From the NCBI RefSeq assembly GCF_025847235.1, contig NZ_JAOZEW010000001.1, forward strand, positions 425,868 to 489,867: 64,000 nt of DNA. The letters are read 5' to 3'. Below are positions 29,195-38,835 of the stretch, one piece after another. The DNA comes from Flavobacterium shii (GTDB lineage Bacteria; Bacteroidota; Bacteroidia; Flavobacteriales; Flavobacteriaceae). How positions within the stretch are numbered: the stretch's first letter is position 1; each line of letters begins with the position of its first letter. The notes under the pieces are model-generated. The model did not search any database. It was not told the DNA's origin and saw only the letters and a program-made list of their open reading frames with translations. Position numbers and translations under genes: made by a program.

Positions 29195-30139
29195 ATGTTT
29201 CTAGAACAAGGAGTTAAAGAAGAAAACAAATTTTGGAAATATTTATTAGGTTCCGTCTTTATTATAACAGCATCATTTGTTGGACAGATTCCGCTTATTC
29301 TCGCCATACTATACCAGACTCTTGTTAATAAAATCCCTTATCCAACTACCGAAACTGGCATGATGAAGGTTTTTGAACCTAATGTAACCTTGTTTCTTAT
29401 CTTGATTTCATTTGCATTTGCTCTGGCAGGAATATACTTTGTAGTACGTTATATACACCATCAAACCTTTTTATCGGTAACCACTTCAAGACCAAAAACA
29501 GATTGGAACCGTATCTTTTTTTCATTTACCCTTTGGGGAACTTTCACAGCAGTACTAACAATTTTACTTTATTACCTGAGCCCAGAAGATTTTGTAATGA
29601 ATTTTAAACCTATACCGTTTGCAATTCTATTTATAATTGGTGCTTTTTTAATCCCTATTCAAACAAGTACCGAAGAATATGTTTTTCGTGGTTATTTAAT
29701 GCAAGGATTTGCAAATTTGTCCAGAAACAAATGGTTTCCGTTATTAATGACATCGGTAATATTTGGCACTATGCACATTTTTAATCCCGAAGTATCCAAG
29801 ATGGGTTATATCATTATGGTATATTACATTGGTACCGGATTATTTTTAGGAATTATTACTTTAATGGATGAAGGAATAGAACTTGCCCTAGGATTTCATG
29901 CCGCAAATAATTTAGTAGGTGCCTTATTGGTAACTTCGGATTGGTCTGCATTCCAAACAAATTCGGTTTTTAAAGACATTTCTGATCCCTCGGCTGGCGT
30001 AGATGTTATTTTACCAGTAATTATTATTTATCCTATCATGCTATATATTTTTAGCAAAAAATACAACTGGACAAATTGGAAAGAAAAATTAACGGGTGAA
30101 ATCGTTATTGAAAATAAGTCTGAAACCACTAAACTATAA
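29195..30139 (+). CDS. CPBP-family intramembrane metalloprotease
   Basis: 314 residues with about eight membrane helices. The three motifs of the CPBP/CAAX-protease family are present: STEEYVFRG (EExxxR), FGTMHIF (FxxxH) and GFHAANNLVG (HxxxN). It cleaves within the membrane in other members (prenyl-protein or bacteriocin-related processing), but substrates in Bacteroidota are unknown. The next gene (menE) begins 10 nt after the stop, suggesting co-transcription. Confidence 0.88.
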   Translation: MFLEQGVKEENKFWKYLLGSVFIITASFVGQIPLILAILYQTLVNKIPYPTTETGMMKVFEPNVTLFLILISFAFALAGIYFVVRYIHHQTFLSVTTSRPKTDWNRIFFSFTLWGTFTAVLTILLYYLSPEDFVMNFKPIPFAILFIIGAFLIPIQTSTEEYVFRGYLMQGFANLSRNKWFPLLMTSVIFGTMHIFNPEVSKMGYIIMVYYIGTGLFLGIITLMDEGIELALGFHAANNLVGALLVTSDWSAFQTNSVFKDISDPSAGVDVILPVIIIYPIMLYIFSKKYNWTNWKEKLTGEIVIENKSETTKL

Positions 30140-30149
30140 CTTAACTCAA

Positions 30150-31199
30150 ATGTCAAAAATAACATATAAAAACGTTCACAATTTCTTCAAACTAAATGGC
30201 GACCATTTTAATGGAGAAGACTTGTCTCAGATAGCTTATAGCTTCGTTAAAGAAGGTGAAGCTTATGAAAGATCCATTGGTGAATTTATCCTGGATTGGT
30301 TTGATGAGAAATCTTATATCGAGATAACTACCTCGGGAACTACGGGAGCTCCAAAAGTGATTCAGTTACAAAAACAAGCCATGATTGAGTCGGCTCTTGC
30401 AACAGGAGATTTCTTTGATTTACATCCTGGAGATAAAGCATTACATTGCTTGCCTACTCAATATATTGCTGGAAAAATGATGATTGTAAGGAGTTTGATT
30501 CTAGGTCTGGATGTTGATTTTGTGGCTCCTAGCCTACATCCTCTCACAAACAACACGACTAAATACGATTTTGTCGCAATGGTTCCTTTACAGGTTCAGA
30601 ATTCATTATCTGAACTTAAAAATGTAAAAAAACTTATTGTAGGCGGTGCCGCAATGGATGCTACACTTATAAAAAGTGTATCTAAACTAAAAACAAAAGT
30701 GTACGAAACGTACGGCATGACCGAGACTATTACTCATATTGCAGCTAAACAAGTTGGCGAAAAAACATTTACGGTTTTACCTCACGTACAAATATCGCAA
30801 GATGATAGAAATTGTCTTGTTATTAATGCACCTACAATTTCTAGCGAAACAATCGTAACCAATGATATTGTAGAATTGGTAAACGCCCATCAGTTTATAT
30901 TTTTAGGAAGAATTGATAACGTTATTAATAGTGGTGGTATAAAACTAATTCCAGAGCAAATAGAAGAAAAGCTTTCTGGAAAAATAGATGCCCGATATTT
31001 TGTAATTGGTGTTCCTGATACGGCTCTTGGCGAAAAGTTGGTTTTGGTTATCGAAGGCGAAAAACATCCTATTGATAACATAATATTTGATAGTCTGGAT
31101 AAATACCAAAAACCGAAAGAAGTTATTTTTGTTCCTAAATTTAAAGAAACCGAAAACGGAAAAATCATCCGCAAGAAAAGTTATCTGTATAATTTGTAA
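30150..31199 (+). CDS. menE: AMP-forming acyl-CoA ligase, probably o-succinylbenzoate-CoA ligase
   Basis: 349 residues from ATG 30150 (MSKITYKNVHNFF); a possible earlier start lies inside the preceding gene. The adenylate-forming motif TSGTTGAPKVIQ, the YGMTET motif and GRIDNVINSGGIK are present. The short length with no large N-terminal domain matches the compact MenE of Bacteroidota, which activates o-succinylbenzoate in menaquinone synthesis. No other men genes are in view, so the specific substrate is inferred from size and motifs. Confidence 0.8.
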   Translation: MSKITYKNVHNFFKLNGDHFNGEDLSQIAYSFVKEGEAYERSIGEFILDWFDEKSYIEITTSGTTGAPKVIQLQKQAMIESALATGDFFDLHPGDKALHCLPTQYIAGKMMIVRSLILGLDVDFVAPSLHPLTNNTTKYDFVAMVPLQVQNSLSELKNVKKLIVGGAAMDATLIKSVSKLKTKVYETYGMTETITHIAAKQVGEKTFTVLPHVQISQDDRNCLVINAPTISSETIVTNDIVELVNAHQFIFLGRIDNVINSGGIKLIPEQIEEKLSGKIDARYFVIGVPDTALGEKLVLVIEGEKHPIDNIIFDSLDKYQKPKEVIFVPKFKETENGKIIRKKSYLYNL

Positions 31200-31241
31200 C
31201 CCAAGAAAGCGATTAACGAAAAATAATATTTTAGTTTAACG

Positions 31242-31311
31242 ATATAAGTTATATAAGAAAATATAAGTTTTTAAAACTTAAATGGACTTACATAACTTAT
31301 ATGGTTTTCTT
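31242..31311 (+). terminator. Terminator after menE
   Basis: atataagttatataag (31242-31257) pairs with cttacataacttatat (31287-31302, one wobble), with a second inner stem, and is followed by ggttttctttt. Confidence 0.65.
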
Positions 31312-31350
31312 TTAGAATACAGATTAACATTTCTCTTTTACACAAAACAA

Positions 31351-31383
31351 ATACCTACAAGGTTGAAAAAAAAACTTGCAGGA
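31351..31383 (-). terminator. Terminator of the copper operon
   Basis: On the minus strand, cctgcaag pairs with cttgtagg (one wobble), followed by T-rich sequence, 11 nt after the multicopper oxidase stop. Confidence 0.6.
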
Positions 31384-31393
31384 TAATAAGAGA

Positions 31394-33649
31394 TTAATAA
31401 TTAAGCGTTAAACCAAATCCCCAACCCATATCGCTATCATAGTGTGTAGAAATTCCTGAGTTTTTGGTCAGAATATATTTTAAACCTCCCATATATTCTT
31501 TGTCTGTATTTACCATAAAAGCCATTCGTATTCTTGGCGAAATCGGAATGTCTTCTCGGGATAATTGCATCCTCACTTTTCCATCTGTAAAGACTTCGGC
31601 TTGTGCTATAACCAACCACGGTAATGTATAATCCGCCCCAATACTTAGTACAGAACGATTGTCTTTGGTATTCCTTTGTCCGAACATATTTTTCTCTTCC
31701 TCGTCATGTCCAAATTTTCTGTAACGCCAGTCAAAACCTATAAACGGCATGAACCATTGATTCTTGCCAATATATCGCCCAATATGGGTTTCGGTTTCAT
31801 AACCATGCATATCGTTATATCCTAACCTCCACTCGGTACCAAAACTCCAACGTGCATTTTGTACCATTGCTCTACCATCATTCCCATTGGTTGCAAAATC
31901 ATTCTCGGCCATAAGATGGCTCATATTACTTTCTTTTTGTAATTGTCGGTACGCCCATGCTTTGTCTGGCAATAACGGATTTGGTGCTGAATTCTCATAA
32001 CTAAAAACACGATTCATTCCCGCCATCATATGATATAAAATATGACAATGAAAAAACCAGTCTCCATCGGCATTGGCACTAAACTCAATTGTGTCAGTTT
32101 CCATTGGCATAATATCCAACACATTTTTTAAGGGGGAATATTCGCCTTGTCCGTTTAATACTCTAAAGTCATGCCCGTGTAAATGCATCGGGTGGCGCAT
32201 CATCGAGTTATTGTACAGTACGATTCGTAATGTTTCTCCTTTTTTAATTAAAATCTTATCCGACTCGGATAATACTTTATTATCCATACTCCACAAATAC
32301 CGATTCATGTTTCCTGTTAACTCAAAACGTAATTCTCTTACCGGAGCATCTTTAGGCAATGTAGTTACCGTAGGCGATTTTAGCATACTGTAATTTAATG
32401 TTACAATATCTGTAGAACTAGCTTCCATATTATGGTTTGAATGATCCATTTTTCCTCCATCGTCCATTTTCATTGGTTCTTCGGGAGTATGTTTCATTTC
32501 TTTAGTTCCACTTCCTGTAATCTCTGGATACATTACAGCGTTCATATCCATTTTTTGCAAACTCATACCCATTCCCATCTCGTTCATGGTTCCGTCCATG
32601 TTCATCATGCCGTTCATCATTTTCATTCCCTCAAAATAATCGAGTTTTGGTAAAGGACTTGTCAATTGTTTTATTCCTTTTCCTAGATAAATCGAAGTCG
32701 ATTTTGTTCGGTCTTCTGGCGTAGCCAAAAATTCAAAAGCAGTATCATCGGCAGGAATTGTAACCACAACATCATAAGTTTCGGATACTCCAATAATCAG
32801 TCTGTCTACTTCTACAGGAACTACGTCATTTCCATCATTGGCTACGACCGTAATTTTCCCCCCAGCGTATGTTAGCCAGAAATAAGACGAAGCTCCTCCG
32901 TTAGAAATTCTTAATCGTACTTTATCTCCCGCTTTAAATGGTTGAGGAAATTCATTTTCTTTTTTTCCGTTAATCAAAAAAGCATCATAATACACATCGC
33001 TTACATCCATTGCCATCATACGTTTCCATTCGTTGTTGACTTTGGTTTTAAAATGACCTGCTTTTATGGCTTCGGTATAACTTTGGGTTGTTCCTTTTTT
33101 AATCGCAAACCAATCCGAAGCATTATGCAACATTCTATGTACATTATCCGGATTATAATCTGTCCATTCGCTAAGCATAACAGGAATTGTAGGCAAATCA
33201 TCAATCCCTTTTCTAAAATCAGGATCATCAAGTTTTTTCTTCATTATCAATGAACCATACATCCCGATTTGCTCTTGCATTCCGCTATGGCTATGATACC
33301 AATGTGTTCCGTTTTGGATAACAGGAAACTTATACACATACGTTTCTCCCGGTTTTATTGGCATTTGTGTAAGGAAAGGAACTCCATCTTCCTGATTTGG
33401 CAAAAATATACCATGCCAATGCAAAGATGTGCTTTCCTTTAACTGATTATGTACATGAATTTCGGCAATATCTCCTTCGGTAAAAGTAAGCGTTGGCATA
33501 GGAATTTGTCCATTAACAGCAATTGCCCTTTTGGATTTTCCTGTAAAATTTACCAACGTATCTTTTACATATAAATCATACCTCACGATTTTTTGTGCGG
33601 TTATGCTTATCGCAAAAAGCAATAATATAAGTATTGGATAAATTTTCAT
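31394..33649 (-). CDS. Multicopper oxidase with CopB-like C-terminal domain
   Basis: 751 residues. After a signal peptide comes a three-cupredoxin oxidase of the CopA/CumA type (to about residue 560). The copper ligands are in LHWHGIF, WYHSHSGMQ, HPMHLHGHDF and HCHILYHMMAGM. A Met/His-rich insert lies at about 340-410 (MKMMNGMMNMDGTM ... KMDHSNHNM), typical of cuprous oxidases. The C-terminal ~190 residues are predicted beta strands (FGTEWRLGYNDMHGYETETH, GFDWRYRK) that resemble the CopB outer-membrane copper-resistance barrel, so this looks like a CopA-CopB fusion. It likely oxidises Cu(I) in the periplasm or at the outer membrane. The start is 10 nt after the upstream P-type ATPase stop. 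Confidence 0.85.
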   Translation of the reverse strand: MKIYPILILLLFAISITAQKIVRYDLYVKDTLVNFTGKSKRAIAVNGQIPMPTLTFTEGDIAEIHVHNQLKESTSLHWHGIFLPNQEDGVPFLTQMPIKPGETYVYKFPVIQNGTHWYHSHSGMQEQIGMYGSLIMKKKLDDPDFRKGIDDLPTIPVMLSEWTDYNPDNVHRMLHNASDWFAIKKGTTQSYTEAIKAGHFKTKVNNEWKRMMAMDVSDVYYDAFLINGKKENEFPQPFKAGDKVRLRISNGGASSYFWLTYAGGKITVVANDGNDVVPVEVDRLIIGVSETYDVVVTIPADDTAFEFLATPEDRTKSTSIYLGKGIKQLTSPLPKLDYFEGMKMMNGMMNMDGTMNEMGMGMSLQKMDMNAVMYPEITGSGTKEMKHTPEEPMKMDDGGKMDHSNHNMEASSTDIVTLNYSMLKSPTVTTLPKDAPVRELRFELTGNMNRYLWSMDNKVLSESDKILIKKGETLRIVLYNNSMMRHPMHLHGHDFRVLNGQGEYSPLKNVLDIMPMETDTIEFSANADGDWFFHCHILYHMMAGMNRVFSYENSAPNPLLPDKAWAYRQLQKESNMSHLMAENDFATNGNDGRAMVQNARWSFGTEWRLGYNDMHGYETETHIGRYIGKNQWFMPFIGFDWRYRKFGHDEEEKNMFGQRNTKDNRSVLSIGADYTLPWLVIAQAEVFTDGKVRMQLSREDIPISPRIRMAFMVNTDKEYMGGLKYILTKNSGISTHYDSDMGWGFGLTLNY

Positions 33650-33659
33650 CTTTTAGTTT

Positions 33660-36464
33660 TTAAAGTTTTAAACTTCTTAATCGCAATGCATTCACGATAA
33701 CTGATACGGAACTAAAACTCATTGCCAAAGCAGCAATCATAGGAGAAAGCAATATTCCGAAGAACGGATATAAAACTCCCGCAGCAACAGGTACGCCTAA
33801 GACATTATATATAAAAGCAAAGAATAGATTTTGTTTGATGTTGCTCATTACTGCGTGACTCAGGTTTTTTGCTTTTACAATTCCTTGCAAATCTCCTTTT
33901 ACCAAAGTTATCTTAGCACTTTCTATCGCAACATCTGTTCCTGTTCCCATTGCAATCCCAATATCCGATTGTGCCAGAGCAGGTGCATCATTTATACCGT
34001 CTCCCGCCATAGCAACAATTTTTCCTTCGGCTTGTAATTTTTCGATTACTTTTAATTTATCTTCTGGCAAACAACCTGCCTGAAAAGAGGTTAAATGCAA
34101 CTCATCGGCAACCGCTTTGGCAGTATTTATATTATCTCCCGTAAGCATGATTACCTCAACTCCCTGACGCATTAATTCTTTTATAGCTGCTGCACTCGTC
34201 GCTTTTATAGCATCTGTTATCGTAACAAATCCTACTACATTTTTATCTATGGCGATGTACGAAACTGTTTTTCCTAGTTTTTGTTCGGCAATAATTTTTT
34301 CTTCGATAGCACCAGAAACAATTGCTCCTACTTGCTCCATTAATTTTTTATTTCCTAATGCAATCTTTTTATCAATAGCAGTTCCGATAACTCCTTTTCC
34401 TGCGATGTTTTCAAAATCATCGACTTTCGTCAAAGAAACATTTTTAGCTTTTGCAAATTTTACTACGGCTTCCGCCAAAGGATGCTCGCTATACTGATTT
34501 AAAGATGCGATGTATTGTAGCAGTTCATCTTCTGAATATTGTAGTGCAACAATTTTCTCTACCGAAGGTTTTCCCTCTGTAATTGTTCCCGTTTTATCAG
34601 TTATCAGAACATTTACTTTGTCCATTTTTTCTAAAGCTTCGGCATTTTTTATCAGAATTCCCGATTGTGCTCCTTTACCAACTCCTACCATTACTGACAT
34701 TGGTGTGGCTAAACCTAACGCACATGGGCAAGCAATTATTAATACTGCAATTGCATTAATAAATCCGTAAACCATAGCTGGTTCTGGTCCAAATTTAGCC
34801 CAAATTAAAAAAGTAAGTATAGAAATAATAACAACAATTGGCACAAAATATTTAGCAATACTATCGGCCAATTTCTGGATTGGTGCTCTAGAACGGCTCG
34901 CATTATTAACCATTTGTATAATTTGCGAAAGCAAGGTTTCTGAACCTACTTTCTCTGCAATCATAACAAATGATTTGTTCCCGTTGATAGTTCCTGAAGA
35001 TACTACATCACCTACCTTTTTATCCACAGGAATAGGTTCTCCAGTAATCATCGATTCGTCTATCGTACTTTCTCCTGTTGTGATTTTTCCGTCTACAGGA
35101 ATTTTATCTCCGGGTTTTACTCGTAGTAAATCTCCTTTTTTAATATCATGAATAGCAATTACTTTATCAACACCATCTATTACCAGCGTCGCTTCTGTTG
35201 GTGCTAATTTCAATAATTCTTTTATTGCACCACTGGTTTGGCTGTGCGCACGAGCTTCTAGCAATTGCCCTAATAAAACCAGCGTAATAATTACTGTTGC
35301 TGCTTCAAAATAAAGATGAATTGTTCCGTGTCCTGATTTAAATTCTTCTGGGAATACATCTGGAAAAAACATTCCAACGATACTAAATAAAAATGCCATT
35401 CCTGTACCAATCGCGATAAGGGTAAACATATTTAAATTCCAAGTTACGATTGATTTCCATCCGCGAACGAAAAACATCCAACCTGCGTAAAAAATCACTG
35501 GAAGCGAAAAAAGTAGTTGAACCCAATTCCATTTTCCAACATCCATTATTTTTAATAACGGATTGTCGTGCATCATTTCTATCATGGCAATAAAAAAGAT
35601 AGGAACAGTAAAGAGTATTGCAATTTTCATTTTTTGCAATAACTCTTTATATACCTTGTTCTCCTCAGTATCTGTTGGCTCCATTGGTACTAAATCCATT
35701 CCGCAAATCGGGCATGAACCTGGTCCATTAGTAATAACTTCTGGGTGCATCGGGCAGGTATATTGTTGTACCTGTATAGCAGCTGGTTCTTGTATTAAGT
35801 CCATTCCACATACAGGACAATCTCCCGCTTTATCATACATTTTGTCGCCTTCGCAATGCATTGGGCAATAATATTTACCTCCCGCATGATTATGCGGTAC
35901 AGCTACTTTTTTATGGTCATGATTGTGCTCATGTCCATCTGCACTACAGCATGATTTGCTTGTAGGTTTTTCTTGTCCATGATTCATTGTCATTTCAATG
36001 GTATACTTTCCAACTGCAGTTAATGCTTCTTGCATTTTCACTGTCGGAATATGTTTTTCCATCTTAATTGTTGCCAACGGAGGATCTAAAGTTACACTTG
36101 CCTCAATTCCTTCGACTGTATTTAATACTTTTTCTACTTTCGTACGACATCCATCACAAGTCATTCCTGTAATAGTATAAGTATGAGTCATTATTGATTT
36201 CTTATCTCCATGCCCTGTAGTACTAGACTTGTCTGCAGGTTTTTCATGTCCGTGATTCATAGCCATTTCAATGCTATACTTTCCAACCGCAATTAATGCT
36301 GCTTGCAGTTGCTCCGTCGGAATATGTTTTTCCATCGTAATCGTTGCCAATGGAGGATTTAAAGTAACACTTGCCTCAATTCCCTCGATAGCATTTAATG
36401 TTTTTTCTACTTTAGTACGACATCCATCGCAAGTCATTCCCGTGATTGTATAAGTATGAGTCAT
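33660..36464 (-). CDS. Copper-translocating P1B-type ATPase with two HMA domains
   Basis: 934 residues. Two nearly identical N-terminal HMA domains (residues 1-80 and 92-171, each GMTCDGC) are followed by a His-rich linker and two heavy-metal-binding CPMH..CPxCGMDL zinc-ribbon-like units (near 200-255). The ATPase core has the CPC motif ([14 protein letters not shown]), TGES ([10 protein letters not shown]), DKTGT (phosphorylated Asp), HP and [14 protein letters not shown]. About eight membrane helices are expected. It pumps Cu+ out of the cytoplasm. The second HMA begins with its own in-frame ATG (36191), so an internal duplication is likely. It is transcribed with the multicopper oxidase. 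Confidence 0.94.
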   Translation of the reverse strand: MTHTYTITGMTCDGCRTKVEKTLNAIEGIEASVTLNPPLATITMEKHIPTEQLQAALIAVGKYSIEMAMNHGHEKPADKSSTTGHGDKKSIMTHTYTITGMTCDGCRTKVEKVLNTVEGIEASVTLDPPLATIKMEKHIPTVKMQEALTAVGKYTIEMTMNHGQEKPTSKSCCSADGHEHNHDHKKVAVPHNHAGGKYYCPMHCEGDKMYDKAGDCPVCGMDLIQEPAAIQVQQYTCPMHPEVITNGPGSCPICGMDLVPMEPTDTEENKVYKELLQKMKIAILFTVPIFFIAMIEMMHDNPLLKIMDVGKWNWVQLLFSLPVIFYAGWMFFVRGWKSIVTWNLNMFTLIAIGTGMAFLFSIVGMFFPDVFPEEFKSGHGTIHLYFEAATVIITLVLLGQLLEARAHSQTSGAIKELLKLAPTEATLVIDGVDKVIAIHDIKKGDLLRVKPGDKIPVDGKITTGESTIDESMITGEPIPVDKKVGDVVSSGTINGNKSFVMIAEKVGSETLLSQIIQMVNNASRSRAPIQKLADSIAKYFVPIVVIISILTFLIWAKFGPEPAMVYGFINAIAVLIIACPCALGLATPMSVMVGVGKGAQSGILIKNAEALEKMDKVNVLITDKTGTITEGKPSVEKIVALQYSEDELLQYIASLNQYSEHPLAEAVVKFAKAKNVSLTKVDDFENIAGKGVIGTAIDKKIALGNKKLMEQVGAIVSGAIEEKIIAEQKLGKTVSYIAIDKNVVGFVTITDAIKATSAAAIKELMRQGVEVIMLTGDNINTAKAVADELHLTSFQAGCLPEDKLKVIEKLQAEGKIVAMAGDGINDAPALAQSDIGIAMGTGTDVAIESAKITLVKGDLQGIVKAKNLSHAVMSNIKQNLFFAFIYNVLGVPVAAGVLYPFFGILLSPMIAALAMSFSSVSVIVNALRLRSLKL
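35952..36464 (-). repeat. Tandem duplication encoding the two HMA domains
   Basis: Segments 36225-36464 and 35952-36191 encode closely similar 80-residue units beginning [15 protein letters not shown] and ending NHG.EKP. They differ at scattered codons, so the duplication is not recent. Confidence 0.8.
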
Positions 36465-36553
36465 TGCTTTATTTTTTTATGAATTTTTCTTTAACAAATT
36501 TCTAAAATAATGCCTATATAAGCTTGTACAATTTTGGTTATGATTTATAAGAT

Positions 36554-37114
36554 TTACAAATCCTCTAATTGTTTCCGCTTCTTGTCTTTCAACTGTTTAT
36601 AATAAGTTGGAGAAAATCCTGTTACTTTTTTAAATTGATTACTCAGATGTGCAACACTACTATATTGAAGCTGAAAAGCAATTTCGCTCAGACTTAATTC
36701 ATCGTATATAAGCAACTCTTTTACCTTCTCTATTTTCTGAGAGATAAAATATTTTTCAATAGTCGTTCCTTCTACTTCCGTAAAAAGATTACTCAACGAA
36801 TTGTAGTCGTGTTGTAAATTGGTCGATAAATAATGGGATAAATTAGTGCTGAGGTCATTGTTTTTATAATGAACCAACTCGATAATCAAGGTTTTAGTTT
36901 TCTCAATAATCTTGCTTTTTTTATCATCTATAAGTTCAAAACCCAAAGAATTCAAGACTTCTACTAAACCTTCTTTTAAAGAATCTATTTCTGCTTCTTG
37001 TATTTCTACTTCACCTAGCTCTACTGTAATCGGATGAAGCCCGAGTTTTTCTAACTCCGACTTCACGACCATTTTACAGCGACTGCAAACCATGTTTTTA
37101 ATATATAGCTTCAT
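36554..37114 (-). CDS. AraC-family regulator with N-terminal HMA-like metal-binding domain
   Basis: 186 residues. The start MKLYIKNMVCSRCKMVV has the M-x-C10-x-x-C13 of an HMA domain, which fills about residues 1-65. The C-terminal ~90 residues form an AraC-type double helix-turn-helix (LSLSEIAFQLQYSSVAHLSNQFKKVTGFSP split around YSSVAHLS; motif FKKVTGFSPTYYK). It abuts the upstream lipoprotein gene, whose stop ends exactly where this ATG begins, and is 89 nt upstream of the copper ATPase. It should sense Cu(I) in the cytoplasm and control the operon. This is inferred from the domain pairing and location. Confidence 0.85.
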   Translation of the reverse strand: MKLYIKNMVCSRCKMVVKSELEKLGLHPITVELGEVEIQEAEIDSLKEGLVEVLNSLGFELIDDKKSKIIEKTKTLIIELVHYKNNDLSTNLSHYLSTNLQHDYNSLSNLFTEVEGTTIEKYFISQKIEKVKELLIYDELSLSEIAFQLQYSSVAHLSNQFKKVTGFSPTYYKQLKDKKRKQLEDL

Positions 37115-37978
37115 TTATTTGATAGTTTCTACAGTACTACCACAGCTCAACATTTTCGAACCATAATATGGGTTTTTAATGGCACTTTCTTTACTCAACC
37201 AGTTTGCTCCTTTACCATTATTTGCCATTGGACAAAACTGATAATAAGTAGGTGTTTCTCCTTTTGAAACTTTTAGTAATGCATATACATTTTTAGATAA
37301 TGTCCCAAAATGGTCTCTTTGGTGTGTAGCATCTTTTGTATCAGCAATATGTTCAGCATCTTCTTTTAAGTCTTTTAAAACTTTCATCCAAACCATGTGT
37401 ACATCCATTGGCAAACTTTCCATTTTTACTCCGTTTATAGCAGTAACTAATGTTTTGGCTTTCGCCGAAGCTGTAGCGCCATCTGTTTTTACCAAGGCAT
37501 CTTTGATTCCGAAATAAGCATCAAAAACAGGTTTTAAGATAGTTGCTTTTTGGTCAACATCCGAAGAAGCCATTTTGTGGTTTGCATGCGCATCATGATT
37601 CATTTTCTCCGCAGGAACAACCATTGCCATTTTTTTAGTATTTCGCTCATATTGGCAACATTCAGGAAGTTTTGCATAAGCATCATTTGGTGCCAAAAAC
37701 TCATTGCTGTCATATCCTGCTAGTGCAACACGTTTTAAGATTTCATCACTATTTGTTTTGGTTGCATCATAAGTAAGCGTTGCCATTTTAGATTTTTCAT
37801 TCCAATCTACTTCAGCAATGTTTTTTAAATTCCCTGCTTTCTCGATTGTTTTTTTACACATTTCGCAGTTACCAAATATTTTTACTGTTTCCGTTTTTGC
37901 GTTTTTAATTTTTGCATCACATGCAGTGAATGATAGCAATGCAACGACTGCTACCAATAAAGTTTTTATTAATTTCAT
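37115..37978 (-). CDS. HMA-DUF3347 copper-binding lipoprotein
   Basis: 287 residues. A lipoprotein signal with FTAC (Cys20) is followed by an HMA domain at about 28-100 with C38-E-M-C41, a middle His/Met-rich linker (MNHDAHANHKM) and a DUF3347 domain at about 140-287 containing YQFCPMANNGKG and NPYYGSKMLSCG. DUF3347 occurs with CusB-like efflux adaptors and binds copper. It likely buffers or hands over copper in the periplasm. First gene of the run leading to the regulator, ATPase and oxidase. Confidence 0.85.
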   Translation of the reverse strand: MKLIKTLLVAVVALLSFTACDAKIKNAKTETVKIFGNCEMCKKTIEKAGNLKNIAEVDWNEKSKMATLTYDATKTNSDEILKRVALAGYDSNEFLAPNDAYAKLPECCQYERNTKKMAMVVPAEKMNHDAHANHKMASSDVDQKATILKPVFDAYFGIKDALVKTDGATASAKAKTLVTAINGVKMESLPMDVHMVWMKVLKDLKEDAEHIADTKDATHQRDHFGTLSKNVYALLKVSKGETPTYYQFCPMANNGKGANWLSKESAIKNPYYGSKMLSCGSTVETIK

Positions 37979-38100
37979 TTTCTTATAATTTATGTATCAA
38001 GAATTAGCAAACTCTCGTACGTTATTTGATATTAATTTTTTTTGAATACCTAAAGTTAACGTTTTATAGTAGACGCACTTATGGCTGTCACAGAAAACTT

Positions 38101-38469
38101 TTAGCTTATTTTTGGCGGAGACCAAATAGTATAAAATCCTGAAGATAAAGCATCTTCATAAGCATCAAAGAATTGTTCTTTATTAGAAAAATTAAAACAA
38201 TTCAATTCAACTTCTTCCCATTTCTCAGAAGTAAGTACTGAAATAATGGTAACGCAACGGCAATTAGAATGGCTGCATTTATCATTACAACCTTCTTTTC
38301 CTTTTTTATTGGACTTAGAACCACAACAATCAGCAGTTGATTTTTTTTGTGTTTTTTCGGTTGTATGTTTCTTTTTTTCAGATTTCCTTCCACACGCTTC
38401 TGCTTGCATCGGCATCAAAAAGAGCCCAAACAAGAAAACAAAAAAGAATATGTGAGTTTTTGAAATCAT
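38101..38469 (-). CDS. Small exported Cys- and Lys-rich protein
   Basis: 122 residues with a signal peptide (MISKTHIFFFVFLFGLFLM, cleavage near AEA). The mature part has a Lys-rich stretch and clustered cysteines (DCCGSK, GCNDKCSHSNCRCV), then a C-terminal segment without Cys. The cysteine pattern suggests metal binding, and the gene lies just upstream of the copper operon on the same strand (122 nt spacing), so a role in copper storage or handling is plausible but unproven. No family is recognised. Confidence 0.7.
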   Translation of the reverse strand: MISKTHIFFFVFLFGLFLMPMQAEACGRKSEKKKHTTEKTQKKSTADCCGSKSNKKGKEGCNDKCSHSNCRCVTIISVLTSEKWEEVELNCFNFSNKEQFFDAYEDALSSGFYTIWSPPKIS

Positions 38470-38485
38470 CTAAAATTTTGAAATT

Positions 38486-38493
38486 CAAAGATA
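38486..38493 (-). promoter_or_regulatory. -7 element (TATCTTTG)
   Basis: Minus-strand TAnnTTTG match, 17 nt before the start at 38469; possible promoter of the Cys-rich protein. Confidence 0.45.
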
Positions 38494-38559
38494 CAACATA
38501 TTTTTTTTAATGCTAAAATTATGTGGGTGAGTTGTGGTAATGGAACTTAAAAGAATGGA

Positions 38560-38785
38560 ACGCGGATGATACGGATTCGCTATCGCGAAAACGCGGATAA
38601 AAACGGATTTACACAAGTTTTGTCATCCTGAGCGGAGTCGAAGGACTACAATATATTCCTTCCTAAAATTACAATACAATCTTTGTCAAAGTTCAAAACT
38701 TTGACAAAGATTCGAGCCTAGTTCATAAAGGAAAAAATCAGTTTTTATCCGCGTCTTTACTTTAGTAAATCCGTATCATCCGCGT
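38560..38785. repeat. Compound palindromic repeat downstream of umuC
   Basis: Outer arms 38560-38577 (acgcggatgatacggatt) and 38768-38785 are perfect 18-bp complements. Inner arms 38591-38604 and 38741-38754 (acgcggataaaaac) are also perfect. A third, innermost hairpin has perfect 16-bp arms 38678-38693 and 38697-38712 (aatctttgtcaaagtt). The gene-free stretch 38470-38835 is otherwise empty. Related arms recur at about 40233-40345 and 50655-50783, and the CTTTGTCAAAG hairpin also at 63781. Confidence 0.85.
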
Positions 38786-38835
38786 ACCATTTTTTTAGAC
38801 AATCAAAGATAAATACAATCTATACTAACAAAAAA

